From positions 33,117 to 97,116 of the forward strand of contig NZ_BAZR01000021.1 in the NCBI RefSeq assembly GCF_001315105.1: a stretch of DNA of 64,000 nt, read 5' to 3'. The translations under genes and the position numbers were made by a program. This document shows, piece by piece, positions 33,587 through 42,678 of the stretch (position 1 is the stretch's first letter; each line of letters begins with the position of its first letter). Source of the DNA: Paenibacillus sp. JCM 10914 (GTDB lineage Bacteria; Bacillota; Bacilli; Paenibacillales; Paenibacillaceae). The notes under the pieces were generated by a model, which did not search any database, was not told the origin of the DNA, and worked only from the letters and a program-made list of their open reading frames with translations.

Positions 33587-36490
33587 TTGAACTTGAAACA
33601 GGTTGTCTCATCCATTTCTATTCTGGCTATCGTGCTCGGGCTATATTCGGCTAACCCCAAACCGTCAGAAGCGGCAGATGTCGAGATTACAGCGGCGAAT
33701 TCAACCATTTTTGGACCAAACGTATACGTATTTGATCCAACCACACCGACAGCCGAAATCAATAACATTACAAGCACGGTCTACAATCAGATGGAGTCAA
33801 ATGAATTCAGCAGCAATCGCTACGCATTTCTGTTCAAGCCGGGGACGTATAACGTGAATTTTAACGTTGGTTTTTATACGCATGTTGCAGGACTCGGTCA
33901 AAATCCATCAGCGGTCAATATTACCGGAGGGTTGAATGTCAATGCAGATTGGGATAACGGGAATGCCACCCGTAACTTCTGGCGTACCATCGAGAACTTG
34001 ACCATTACGCCTTCCAGCGGGAAAACGCAAATTGCAGTATCTCAAGCAGCTCCGCTTCGCCGTCTTCACGTCAAAGGAGAACTGGATTTGTTCGATTTCG
34101 ATAACAACTGGAATGCTGGCTGGGCCAGCGGGGGATTCCTGGCGGATTCCATTGTTGATGGAATCGTAGTGCCGGCATCGCAGCAACAGTGGTTCTCTCG
34201 TAACAGCTCGTGGGCAAATTGGAACAATGGGGTATGGAATATGGTGTTTGTAGGAAGCAACAATACACCGACAGGTCAATTCCCGGATCCACCTTACACC
34301 GTAGTAGACCGGACACCTGTGATTAGAGAGAAACCGTACCTGTACGTTAATCAGGCTGGACAATATCAGGTATTCGTCCCATCGCTTCAAACGAATACCA
34401 AAGGCGTGAGCTGGGCTAACGGCTCTACGCCTGGACAGTCGATTTCCATCGATCAATTCTACATCGCACAGCCGGGCACGGCGACGGCGTCAAGTATTAA
34501 CAATGCACTAAGTCAAGGCAAGCACCTGTTGTTTACACCTGGCAACTATCATCTGAATGATACGATACGTGTCAACAATCCGAATACCGTCGTGCTTGGA
34601 ATCGGTCTTCCGACGATCATCCCGGACAATGGAAAAGTAGCCATGTCCGTAGCGGATGTGGATGGGGTGAAGATTGCCGGTATAGTACTTGATGCAGGAC
34701 CGTTGGAATCTCCGGTAATGCTGGAGATCGGACCGTCTGGAAGTAACGGCTCTCATGCAGCCAATCCTACATCGTTGCATGACATTACCGTTAGAACCGG
34801 AGGAGCCACCAACGGCAAGTATGATAAGGGGATCGTGATTAACAGTCACAACGTGATTGGGGATCACTTCTGGATCTGGCGTGCGGATCACGGGGCAGGT
34901 GCAGGCTGGAACAGCAATGTCTCCAAGAACGGTCTGGTTGTAAACGGTAATAACGTAACGTTATATGGTTTGTTTAATGAACATCATAATGAATACCAAA
35001 CGGTATGGAACGGTAATGGCGGTCGGTTGTATTTTTACCAATCGGAAATTCCATACGATGTGCCGAATCAGCAGTCCTGGATGAGCAATAATGGGAGTGT
35101 CAACGGATTTGCTTCGTATAAAGTAGCGGATCATGTGACCAATCATGAGGCTTGGGGGCTGGGTGTGTATTCATTTTTCAGAGATGCTCCAGTAAAGCTC
35201 CAAAGTGCAATCGAAGTGCCGAATGCTACAGGAGTGAAGATTCATCATGCTACCACGATCTGGCTAAACGGAACACCGGGCAGTGAGATTACGCATGTGA
35301 TCAACAATACAGGTGGCAGAGTGTATGCCAACTCACCTGCGGAAGCGATGCGGCAAACCGTAGTCGAATTCAGCGGGAATGGCAGCGGTCCCGGGGATAC
35401 GGTTGCCCCCACGGTCCCGGGCAATGTCACAGCTACAGCCGTCAGCAGCAGTCAAATTAATCTCAGTTGGTCTGCAGCTACGGATAATGTGGGCGTAACC
35501 GGATACGATATATATCGTAATGGAACGTTAACGGGCAGTTCAACCCAAACCTCGTATGCAGATACCGGATTAACGGCTGCAACGACGTATAGCTATACCG
35601 TGAGAGCAAGAGATGCGGCGGGCAATGTATCCGGATTCAGTAACGCAGCAACTGCGATTACGGCTCCCGGCAGCGGCGGTGGAGGTGCGGCACTGGATCG
35701 TACGGGTTGGACTGCGACATCCTCTCCCGCAAGTGCAGATGCACCTGCCCAGATGTTGGACGGCAATCTGTCAACACGCTGGAGTTCCGGGACAGCGATG
35801 GTCCCGGGACAGTATGTAATCATTGATATGAACGCTGCCAAGAGCTTTAATCGAATCGTTATGGATTCTACGGGGAGTAACAATGATTATGCTCGTGGAT
35901 ATGAGGTCTACGTATCTCAGGATGGAGCGAATTGGGGAAATGCAATCACTAGCGGGAATGGCAGCGGACCGGTTGTGACCGCGAACGTAGGGAATCAACA
36001 TGCAAGGTATATCAAGATCGTTCAGACCGGCACAGCCTCAAGCTGGTGGTCTATTTCGGAATTGAATGTTTATGGCACGGAGAACAGTGGAGGTGGTGCT
36101 GTACTCGATCGGACATCATGGACCGCATCCTCTAACCCTACAAGCGGAGATGCGCCCGCCAACTTGTTGGATGGAGATATGGCGACACGCTGGAGTACCG
36201 GTACACCCATGGCTCCAGGTCAGTACTTGATCATTGATATGAAGAGCGTAAAGAACTTCAGCAAAATCGTTATGGATTCTACGGGCAGTAACGATGATTA
36301 CGCACGCGGTTATGAAGTTTATGTATCGAATGACGGTGTGAGTTGGGGGAATGCGATCACGAGCGGTACGGGTAATGCCCCCGTTGTCACCGTTAATTTC
36401 AACGGACAACAAGCACGGTTCATCAAAGTTGTGCAGACCGGCACCGTTTCGAATTGGTGGTCCGTACGGGAGTTCAATGTCTATCAGTAA
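33587..36490 (+). CDS. Secreted beta-helix protein with FN3 and two F5/8 type C domains
   Basis: A 967-residue exported protein. Start TTG 33587, 7 nt after AAGGAGGT. Signal peptide to about residue 29 (cleavage after PSEA). Residues about 30-600 form a pectate-lyase-like parallel beta-helix region in which FLFKPGTYNVNFNVGFYTHVAG, MSVADVDGVKIAGI and VIGDHFWIWRADHGAG are typical rungs. It resembles actinobacterial proteins sometimes labelled coagulation factor 5/8 or (misleadingly) adenylyl cyclase. A fibronectin type III domain follows at about 603-695, then two tandem discoidin domains (about 703-832 and 838-967) that are very similar (LDRTGWTATSSP, LDRTSWTASSNP). It probably binds and may cleave a polysaccharide; catalytic residues not identified. 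Confidence 0.82.
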   Translation: MNLKQVVSSISILAIVLGLYSANPKPSEAADVEITAANSTIFGPNVYVFDPTTPTAEINNITSTVYNQMESNEFSSNRYAFLFKPGTYNVNFNVGFYTHVAGLGQNPSAVNITGGLNVNADWDNGNATRNFWRTIENLTITPSSGKTQIAVSQAAPLRRLHVKGELDLFDFDNNWNAGWASGGFLADSIVDGIVVPASQQQWFSRNSSWANWNNGVWNMVFVGSNNTPTGQFPDPPYTVVDRTPVIREKPYLYVNQAGQYQVFVPSLQTNTKGVSWANGSTPGQSISIDQFYIAQPGTATASSINNALSQGKHLLFTPGNYHLNDTIRVNNPNTVVLGIGLPTIIPDNGKVAMSVADVDGVKIAGIVLDAGPLESPVMLEIGPSGSNGSHAANPTSLHDITVRTGGATNGKYDKGIVINSHNVIGDHFWIWRADHGAGAGWNSNVSKNGLVVNGNNVTLYGLFNEHHNEYQTVWNGNGGRLYFYQSEIPYDVPNQQSWMSNNGSVNGFASYKVADHVTNHEAWGLGVYSFFRDAPVKLQSAIEVPNATGVKIHHATTIWLNGTPGSEITHVINNTGGRVYANSPAEAMRQTVVEFSGNGSGPGDTVAPTVPGNVTATAVSSSQINLSWSAATDNVGVTGYDIYRNGTLTGSSTQTSYADTGLTAATTYSYTVRARDAAGNVSGFSNAATAITAPGSGGGGAALDRTGWTATSSPASADAPAQMLDGNLSTRWSSGTAMVPGQYVIIDMNAAKSFNRIVMDSTGSNNDYARGYEVYVSQDGANWGNAITSGNGSGPVVTANVGNQHARYIKIVQTGTASSWWSISELNVYGTENSGGGAVLDRTSWTASSNPTSGDAPANLLDGDMATRWSTGTPMAPGQYLIIDMKSVKNFSKIVMDSTGSNDDYARGYEVYVSNDGVSWGNAITSGTGNAPVVTVNFNGQQARFIKVVQTGTVSNWWSVREFNVYQ

Positions 36491-36509
36491 AAAATAAATA
36501 GCGTGAATT

Positions 36510-36551
36510 AAAGCCATGATTCCATTTGAGGGTCATGGCTTTGATTTTGCG
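36510..36551. terminator. Terminator between convergent genes
   Basis: AAAGCCATGA (36510-36519) pairs with TCATGGCTTT (36533-36542), then GATTTT. The downstream minus-strand gene ends at 36554. Confidence 0.8.
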
Positions 36552-36553
36552 TT

Positions 36554-37396
36554 CTATTTGTGATTGATACTACGCCAGGTTGCATCGAGATTAGCGGAGA
36601 TATGCTCTATAATAGGCTTACTATAGAAATAGCCGCTATGGGAGAGTGGGTTCCAGCTCTTGAGCCAGTTCCCGACATTCACAGCCACGTCTTTGTGAAC
36701 CGCCTGCGCATAGGCATGATTGATACCCTTGAGAGGATAACCGAGAATATCGTCTTGATCATAGAAGTTAACCCATTCGCCAAGAAGCTGGTTATGGTAG
36801 TCTTGCAGATATGGGGAAGGCACCTGAATTGGTTTGTCGAAATCGCGATATCGTAAGCTCCAGAGGGGTAACGTAGTACCCAAAGAATAGAATAGCGTCA
36901 ATAGTTCACCACGCTCGAGTGGGGAAGTCGGATCCGTAATGAGACGATGACCACGAGATGAGAATTGCAGGTCGTAGAAGTAGTTGCTGGCGATGACACT
37001 TCCAAGACTGTGTGAGATGACACATAAGGGGGCTTGAGGTCCAGCTGTGAGCGTCAACCTGTTTAACGCTGCACTGATCGTGAGATGAACCGCTTCATAA
37101 TTCTGTTCAACTGATTCAACGGGTTGATAGGCCACGGCGTCGGCCAGGTTTTGAATGACGTATTGTCTTAGCCGGCGATATCGAAGCTGATAAGGTTCAA
37201 TCGTGTTGCGTATGAGCTCATCTTCACGCGGTGCAAAGACGTCTGCCCAGTGTACGGCCTCGATGGCTAATTGCGATGGTGGAATACCGGAGATTTGCGA
37301 GAACGTCTCGTATAACTTTTTCATGAACTTATCCGCATAATTCTTCTTCTGTCTTCCCAATCCGTGTATAATAATTACTGCAATTTTTTGCTCCAT
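36554..37396 (-). CDS. Alpha/beta hydrolase-like protein
   Basis: A 280-residue protein from ATG 37396 after GAAGGGGGC; in-frame codons upstream lack a site. The opening strand IAVIIIHGLGRQ supplies the oxyanion-hole HG, and the nucleophile elbow is CVISHSLGSVIASNY (S-x-S-x-G, Ser in SHSLG). It resembles esterase/lipase-like or DUF-type hydrolases that act inside the cell; no signal peptide. It is transcribed away from the two-component system at 37630. The substrate is unknown. Confidence 0.75.
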   Translation of the reverse strand: MEQKIAVIIIHGLGRQKKNYADKFMKKLYETFSQISGIPPSQLAIEAVHWADVFAPREDELIRNTIEPYQLRYRRLRQYVIQNLADAVAYQPVESVEQNYEAVHLTISAALNRLTLTAGPQAPLCVISHSLGSVIASNYFYDLQFSSRGHRLITDPTSPLERGELLTLFYSLGTTLPLWSLRYRDFDKPIQVPSPYLQDYHNQLLGEWVNFYDQDDILGYPLKGINHAYAQAVHKDVAVNVGNWLKSWNPLSHSGYFYSKPIIEHISANLDATWRSINHK

Positions 37397-37520
37397 GTCA
37401 CTGCAGCCCCCTTCATCGGAAATGGAATGAACGGATACTTCATATCTATATATAAGCGTCATTTACTTATAATGTAAATAGGTTGAAGTTGAAGTAGTTA
37501 AATCAAGGAGTCGAGTAGCT

Positions 37521-37540
37521 CTTTCGAGTCATTTCGAAAG
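37521..37540. promoter_or_regulatory. Inverted repeat upstream of the NarL-type two-component operon
   Basis: CTTTCGA (37521-37527), 6-nt spacer, TCGAAAG (37534-37540): a perfect 7-bp inverted repeat about 90 nt before the kinase start. LuxR/NarL-type regulators bind such sites, so autoregulation is possible. Confidence 0.35.
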
Positions 37541-37629
37541 TTGTCCATAATCGATACAATATAGAGATACGCTTTGGTTTATCATATGATTGAGAGATTG
37601 ATTTTAAAATCAGGAATTGGAGGCAGGTT

Positions 37630-38457
37630 ATGTCCTATAAACAAATGAAATGGTTGATACTTGTCATTCCAACTTTAACGATAGGCATCTGGGAATATGT
37701 TCGTCATGAGTTTCTGTTGTCTTATATATCGATGGATTTGGGTAATTTACTAGCCCCGGTCATTGTATTTCTCGTATCCATCTTGTTCTTGACACAATTA
37801 TTCGCGCTGATTGAGCGCAACCAGGAAGAATTGAATGAAGCAAGAGCGATGCAAGCTGCCATGCAGGAGCGTGAACGAATCGGACGAGAGCTTCATGACG
37901 GCATTGCTCAATCCTTGTTCCTCCTCAGCGCGCAGATCGACCGAATCGAGAAGATCGATCGGAATGATACGGCATTCCAGGATATAAAAGAGAGCATCCA
38001 TCGAACGAACTCGTATGTCAGGGGAGCGATCGCGAATCTGCGGCAGCCTGCTGATCCCGGAGCGATACCTTGGATGCACAGCATGAACAGCTTAATCATG
38101 GAATTAAAACAGGAAACGGATTTGCAATTTAATATCGAGTGGGAAATACCTGATGCGATGCTGTCGGACAAAGAGAAGGTCGAACTACTTGCTTCGATCC
38201 GTGAGTCGTTGTTGAACATTCACAAACACGCAGAGGCCAGTAAGGTTGATATTCTCGCTCGGGCGACTCGTACAGGCTGGGAATGCCATGTACGTGATGA
38301 CGGGAAAGGGTTCTCTCAAGATAAGCTATTGAAGGCTACGAATCATTATGGAATCAAGATTATGCGAGACCGGGCGAAGCATATGGGATGGAACTTTGAC
38401 ATCGAACGTTTCAATGAGAACACGATTATTAGCATACAGAAGGAGAATGGTCGATGA
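37630..38457 (+). CDS. NarX/DegS-type sensor histidine kinase (HisKA_3)
   Basis: A 275-residue kinase with two N-terminal membrane helices (WLILVIPTLTIGIWEYV, LLAPVIVFLVSILFLTQLFAL) and almost no extracellular loop. The HisKA_3 dimerisation domain has the acceptor His in RERIGRELHDGIAQSLFLLS; the short HATPase has ESLLNIHKHAEAS and DDGKGF. It overlaps the regulator gene by 4 nt. The lack of a sensor domain suggests intramembrane or cytoplasmic sensing. Confidence 0.92.
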   Translation: MSYKQMKWLILVIPTLTIGIWEYVRHEFLLSYISMDLGNLLAPVIVFLVSILFLTQLFALIERNQEELNEARAMQAAMQERERIGRELHDGIAQSLFLLSAQIDRIEKIDRNDTAFQDIKESIHRTNSYVRGAIANLRQPADPGAIPWMHSMNSLIMELKQETDLQFNIEWEIPDAMLSDKEKVELLASIRESLLNIHKHAEASKVDILARATRTGWECHVRDDGKGFSQDKLLKATNHYGIKIMRDRAKHMGWNFDIERFNENTIISIQKENGR

Positions 38458-39107
38458 GAAGTCAGCCTTTTCGAGTGCTCATTATTGATGATAGTGATCT
38501 GGCCAGAGAAGGGATTCGAACAATCCTCGCCAGTGATCCGACTTTCGAGGTGGTGGCAGAGGGACAGTGTGGGGAAGAGGCGGTTGAACTGACCGGGACT
38601 TGGATGCCCGATATTATACTGATGGATATTCAGATGCCTGGCATTGGAGGGTTGGAAGCAACGAAACGGGTGAAGGATAATTTCCCGTATGTCAAAATTG
38701 TGATGGTGACGGTGTCTGACGACATTACTCATCTATTTGATGCTCTGAAGAGGGGGGCTCAAGGCTATCTGTTGAAGCATTTGAATCCGGAGTCCTGGCA
38801 CGAGTATTTGAGAGCCATTGCCGTGGACGAAGCTCCGATGAACCGCGAGTTAGCGTTTCGTATTTTGAAGGAGTTCTCGACGGGAGAGCAGACGAATACA
38901 ACTGAAAGCCCGTTAACGACAAGAGAACGGGAAATTCTCGGATTGGTGGCTGAAGGCCTGTCCAACCGGGATATTTCTCTCCGATTAAGAATTTCAGAGA
39001 ACACGGTTAAGAATCACCTGAAAAATATATTGCAGAAGCTTCATTTGGAGAACCGTGTTCAGCTTACCCGTTATGCGTATGAGCAGGGTTGGATGGGCAA
39101 GTGGTAG
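38454..39107 (+). CDS. NarL/LuxR-family response regulator
   Basis: A 217-residue regulator. Receiver with IIDDSD, phospho-acceptor Asp in ILMDIQMPG, and Lys in YLLKHL. The C-terminal LuxR domain is LTTREREILGLVAEGLSNRDISLRLRISENTVKNHLKNILQKLHLENRVQL. Partner of the overlapping kinase. Targets are not evident in the neighbourhood. Confidence 0.93.
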   Translation: MRSQPFRVLIIDDSDLAREGIRTILASDPTFEVVAEGQCGEEAVELTGTWMPDIILMDIQMPGIGGLEATKRVKDNFPYVKIVMVTVSDDITHLFDALKRGAQGYLLKHLNPESWHEYLRAIAVDEAPMNRELAFRILKEFSTGEQTNTTESPLTTREREILGLVAEGLSNRDISLRLRISENTVKNHLKNILQKLHLENRVQLTRYAYEQGWMGKW

Positions 39108-39111
39108 CAAG

Positions 39112-39158
39112 AAGGGGGTGTCACGCAAGATCATATGATCTTACGTGACACCCCTTTA
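39112..39158 (+). terminator. Terminator after the two-component operon
   Basis: GGGGTGTCACG (39115-39125) pairs with CGTGACACCCC (39144-39154), with AAGATCATATGATCTT forming the inner stem, then TTT. Confidence 0.85.
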
Positions 39159-39267
39159 AGCTAATACGGGTAACGATAACTTAATGTACTTGATGGAGGA
39201 AATGAAGTAGAATGATATGCTATGATTGTAATAATCTGGTGTTGAAATTAAGGGAGGGATGATCACG

Positions 39268-39744
39268 ATGAGTAATCAACATAATGATTGGATGCGTATT
39301 GCGGTTGAGGAAGCTTATCAGAATGTACAGCATGTAGAGGGTGGACCTTTTGGAGCCATTGTGGTCAAAGACGGTAAAGTGATTGGGCGGGGCCGTAATC
39401 TGGTTACGGCGCTGAATGATCCCACAGCACACGCTGAGGTTCAAGCTATACGGCAGGCATGTGCGCATATCGGGGACTTTCAGCTTAAAGGATGCGTGAT
39501 TTATACGAGCTGTGAACCTTGTCCCATGTGTCTCGGGGCGATTTATTGGTCCAGACCTGACGCCGTTTATTATGCGAGCACGAAGAGGGATGCGGCCGAG
39601 ATTGGCTTTGATGATCATTTTATATATGATGAGATACAACTGCCGATGGAGCAGCGTTCCATTCCGATGATACAAATCCAGATTGCGGATTCCTTGCTTC
39701 CATTTCAAGCATGGCAATCAGCGGACCGTAAAATAGAATATTAA
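39268..39744 (+). CDS. Nucleoside deaminase, guanine deaminase-like
   Basis: About 158 residues of the cytidine deaminase-like superfamily. Zinc ligands and catalytic Glu are in TAHAEVQA (His55, Glu57) and EPCPMCLG (Cys85, Cys88). DDHFIYDEI in the C-terminal part resembles the C-terminal segment of Bacillus GuaD. Start ATG 39268 because AGGGAGGG abuts the alternative ATG 39259. It probably converts guanine to xanthine in purine salvage; a tRNA adenosine deaminase is less likely given the C-terminal segment. A single-gene unit. Confidence 0.88.
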   Translation: MSNQHNDWMRIAVEEAYQNVQHVEGGPFGAIVVKDGKVIGRGRNLVTALNDPTAHAEVQAIRQACAHIGDFQLKGCVIYTSCEPCPMCLGAIYWSRPDAVYYASTKRDAAEIGFDDHFIYDEIQLPMEQRSIPMIQIQIADSLLPFQAWQSADRKIEY

Positions 39745-39895
39745 AAATTTGAAACCAGGGCCCCTGCACCTTCGTTGTGCGTAAGATGTTATCCGGTGGA
39801 AATGCAACGTGAATATGGTACACCAATACAGCAAGAAATTCCGGATTAGATGCATTGAAGCGACAAGTAAAGATTTGAATTATTGACGATTCGAG

Positions 39896-39930
39896 CAAGC
39901 CTTAGAAGCGATTCTAAGGCTTGTTTTTTT
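39896..39930. terminator. Terminator between deaminase and AraC genes
   Basis: CAAGCCTTAGAA (39896-39907), loop GCGA, TTCTAAGGCTTG (39912-39923), seven T. A perfect 12-bp stem. The 237-nt gap around it shows no gene. Confidence 0.92.
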
Positions 39931-39981
39931 GTGTATCGATGGGATGAAAGTGGATGATTAGGTTGCCGCGACACCCACATG

Positions 39982-40848
39982 TCAATCCACTCGATCTCTC
40001 CGATACTCGAGTGGTGACATGCCGTTAAGTTGACGGAACAACTTCGAGAAATAATGGATCGAAGAGAAGCCGTACTTCTCGGCAATCTCCGTGATGCTGA
40101 TATCCGTATTGCGCAGATCATCCTTGGCCCGGTTGAGTCTGAACTGGTTGATATATTGTGTGGGAGGTAAGCCCGTCGATTTTTTGAACAACTCGAAAAA
40201 ATAACCTCTGCTGATTCGAAGTTCTTCGTAATATGATTCTAATGGCCGCAGCTTGCCGTGCAGGAGATCCTGATCCAATCGCTCTAGAAGCTTGTTCATC
40301 CTGCGATCGGGAATAAACTCATCTTTTAATGCGAATGTAAGAAAATATTCAATGAATTGCAGGAATTGACTTTGGATCTTTACGCTGCGCATATAGGTAT
40401 GCTCATTCTCAAATTGGTTCCCGGTGTAAAACTTCTCAAAGTGATCGCTCCACACCTTTACCTTCTCTACTCTCATCATTTCGGGTATGGTGTAGGGAAA
40501 AGTGGGACCTATAAATGAAGGACTCAACTGAGATGCATCATAGCAAATGACGCTGGGATGATCGGATAATGCCCGTCGATCGACATATGCCCAGTCAAAA
40601 TAACAGCAAGCATGAACCATGGGGTCTTGACTGTCCGCTAACCAATCGTGAGGCTGACCGGCCGGGATATATACAAGGGAACCTGGATCGGTATGGTACG
40701 AACGGCCGCAGGTGCGGATCATGCCTTTACCCTCTGTTATTAAGTATAACGATGACGAATAACAGTGGCGGTTAATATTGCTTTGACCTTTGGAAAATGG
40801 GTATCGAGTGGCATAAAGTACGTAGGGATGGAAGATGGCAAAATCCAC
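39982..40848 (-). CDS. AraC-family regulator
   Basis: A 288-residue regulator with N-terminal cupin (SSLYLITEGKGMIRTCGRSYHT, GSLVYIPAGQPHDW) and AraC domain (ESYYEELRISRGYFFELFKKSTGLPP and ISITEIAEKYGFSSIHYFSKLFRQLNGMSP). The best available start is GTG 40848, although the ribosome site (GAAGGA) is about 15 nt away, so the start is unsure. It diverges from the PhyH-HEAT gene and is its likely activator. Confidence 0.88.
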   Translation of the reverse strand: MDFAIFHPYVLYATRYPFSKGQSNINRHCYSSSLYLITEGKGMIRTCGRSYHTDPGSLVYIPAGQPHDWLADSQDPMVHACCYFDWAYVDRRALSDHPSVICYDASQLSPSFIGPTFPYTIPEMMRVEKVKVWSDHFEKFYTGNQFENEHTYMRSVKIQSQFLQFIEYFLTFALKDEFIPDRRMNKLLERLDQDLLHGKLRPLESYYEELRISRGYFFELFKKSTGLPPTQYINQFRLNRAKDDLRNTDISITEIAEKYGFSSIHYFSKLFRQLNGMSPLEYRRDRVD

Positions 40849-40994
40849 GTATCTGGTTTCACATCCTTCAGTAAAGATTTTGTTTCATATTCGTATGACG
40901 ATTGTACAAAACCCTGACGTTTATGTAAATACAGTGACAGAGACGATTGCTATACTAACACTGAATTCATTTCAGGCAAGAGGAGGGAACTGAT

Positions 40995-42554
40995 ATGTTA
41001 GACAGCAAGTATCTGTTGACAGATGAACAAATCATGCAATTTATCACCAAGGGATATGTGGTGCTTCACAACGAATTGCCAGATCAGCTTCATGGTAGCG
41101 TCAGGAACAAAATCCATGGTGTCTTGCACGAAGAAGGAAATCCCGGCAACAACATTCTTCCCCGTGTTCCCGAGATTCAGCAGTTCTTCGAAACCCCCGT
41201 CGTAAAGGGTGCATTAACCAGCGTGCTCGGGGCGGATTACTATATGCATCCGCATCGACATTGCCATTATAATCAGCCGGGAGATCAACTCCCGGGAGGC
41301 GGGCAATGGCACAAAGACGGTTACTGGTCCAGTATGCGGAGCCACCGTCCATGGTGGGCGATGATTTTTTATTACATGCAGGATATCACCGAGGAAATGG
41401 GACCGACCGCCATTATGCCCGGCACCTCCTATTACGAGAAGTTCATCGGTAATCAGGGTGAGACGCTGCTGCCAACGGGCAAAGCGGGAACGATGGTTCT
41501 GGTGCATTTTGATCTATGGCATAAAGCCTCGCTCAACGTATCTGACCTGGATCGTTATATGTTGAAGTTTCAGTTCGTCAGATTACGTGCACCCGAATAT
41601 CCGAGTTGGAATCATCAAGTCCAAGAGATGAAGATTCCGTCGGGAGCTCCTTATGCGCATTTGAATGTGTGGAGGGACATATGGAACTGGATGCGCGGTG
41701 AATCGGCTCATGGTGAGCCGGGTACAGCGGTTGATGAATCCCAGATAGGGCAATTGGTACAAGATCTTAAATCCGACGACGAGTCTATTCGTGCCACGGC
41801 AGCAGACCAAGCCGGGGTGTTAGGTGAATCAGTTGCAATATTGGCACCTGAGCTGAGTCGATTGTTGAATGATAAGGAACCGGTAGCCTTGAATGCCGTC
41901 TATGCACTCAGTCAATTGGGTTCTGCTGGAATCGATGAATTGTTTCGTCACATCTCTGAGGGGACAACGCAAATCGCGGAAAGATCGGCTTACGGACTGC
42001 AAGGTGCCGGTGCAAGAGCCATCCCAGGGCTGCTTACGTTACTGGAACACGCCAACGAGAAGCGTAGAGCATTGGCTGCTTTCGTGCTGGGCTCAATCGT
42101 TCCTTCGACTCCTGAGGTGGTGTCCGCATTGATTGCCTGCTTGCAGGATCAAAGTGAATGGGTAAGGCGAAATGCAATCGAAGCACTGGGCATGATCGGG
42201 AATGAGGATGGCGATGTATGTCCGGCTTTGGCACAGGTATTGGAAGATTCGTTACGTGAAGAGTCAGAAGGAACAATTGGATCAGATGGAGTGGACGTGA
42301 GCCAGCAGGGCTATATCCTGAATAAGCTAGGATATACTGCGACATTGTCATTACTTCGTACCGTAAGGGACCAGGATGTTCCCATCGTTATCCGTTCCTT
42401 GGAGCAGGCTCTCCATAGCGAGGACCGTTATGTGAGGGCATATGCCTTCGAAACGCTTACTCATCTGCGGACTCCCGAAGCAATTGATGTCTTGATTCGA
42501 TATTATCGATCCGCCAGATGGTGTCCGGACACAACGAAGGTGAGCACATTCTAA
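40995..42554 (+). CDS. Phytanoyl-CoA dioxygenase (PhyH) domain fused to HEAT repeats
   Basis: A 519-residue two-part protein. Residues about 8-210 are a PhyH-type Fe(II)/2-oxoglutarate dioxygenase: HxD triad in QWHKDGYW (His106, Asp108), distal His in HFDLWHKAS (His176) and Arg in LDRYMLKF. Residues about 250-505 are HEAT-like repeats: ESIRATAADQAGVLGE, EPVALNAVYALSQLG, KRRALAAFVLGSIVP, EWVRRNAIEALGMIG, RYVRAYAFETLTHLR. The tail ends ARWCPDTTKVSTF. Start ATG 40995 after AAGAGGAGGG. It may hydroxylate a sugar, lipid or protein partner, with HEAT repeats as a docking scaffold. A weak -35 fits control by the divergent AraC protein. Confidence 0.85.
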   Translation: MLDSKYLLTDEQIMQFITKGYVVLHNELPDQLHGSVRNKIHGVLHEEGNPGNNILPRVPEIQQFFETPVVKGALTSVLGADYYMHPHRHCHYNQPGDQLPGGGQWHKDGYWSSMRSHRPWWAMIFYYMQDITEEMGPTAIMPGTSYYEKFIGNQGETLLPTGKAGTMVLVHFDLWHKASLNVSDLDRYMLKFQFVRLRAPEYPSWNHQVQEMKIPSGAPYAHLNVWRDIWNWMRGESAHGEPGTAVDESQIGQLVQDLKSDDESIRATAADQAGVLGESVAILAPELSRLLNDKEPVALNAVYALSQLGSAGIDELFRHISEGTTQIAERSAYGLQGAGARAIPGLLTLLEHANEKRRALAAFVLGSIVPSTPEVVSALIACLQDQSEWVRRNAIEALGMIGNEDGDVCPALAQVLEDSLREESEGTIGSDGVDVSQQGYILNKLGYTATLSLLRTVRDQDVPIVIRSLEQALHSEDRYVRAYAFETLTHLRTPEAIDVLIRYYRSARWCPDTTKVSTF

Positions 42555-42582
42555 CGCTCTAAGTATGACTACCCACAAGGTA

Positions 42583-42622
42583 AAAAAGAAAGATGTGAGT
42601 CTAATAGACCACATCTTTTTTT
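42583..42622. terminator. Bidirectional terminator
   Basis: AAAGATGTG (42589-42597) pairs with CACATCTTT (42610-42618), with GTCTA/TAGAC inside and A and T runs outside. It separates the PhyH gene from the convergent peptidase gene. Confidence 0.88.
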
Positions 42623-42678
42623 GCTTAGCAGAGCCATATGTCATCTTGTTAGTCAAAAACTGGCTGCTTGATTTACGA

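Noticed and set aside
36100..36489. Duplicated discoidin region as an assembly duplication
   Set aside because: The two copies differ at many synonymous and non-synonymous positions, so they are a genuine tandem domain duplication.
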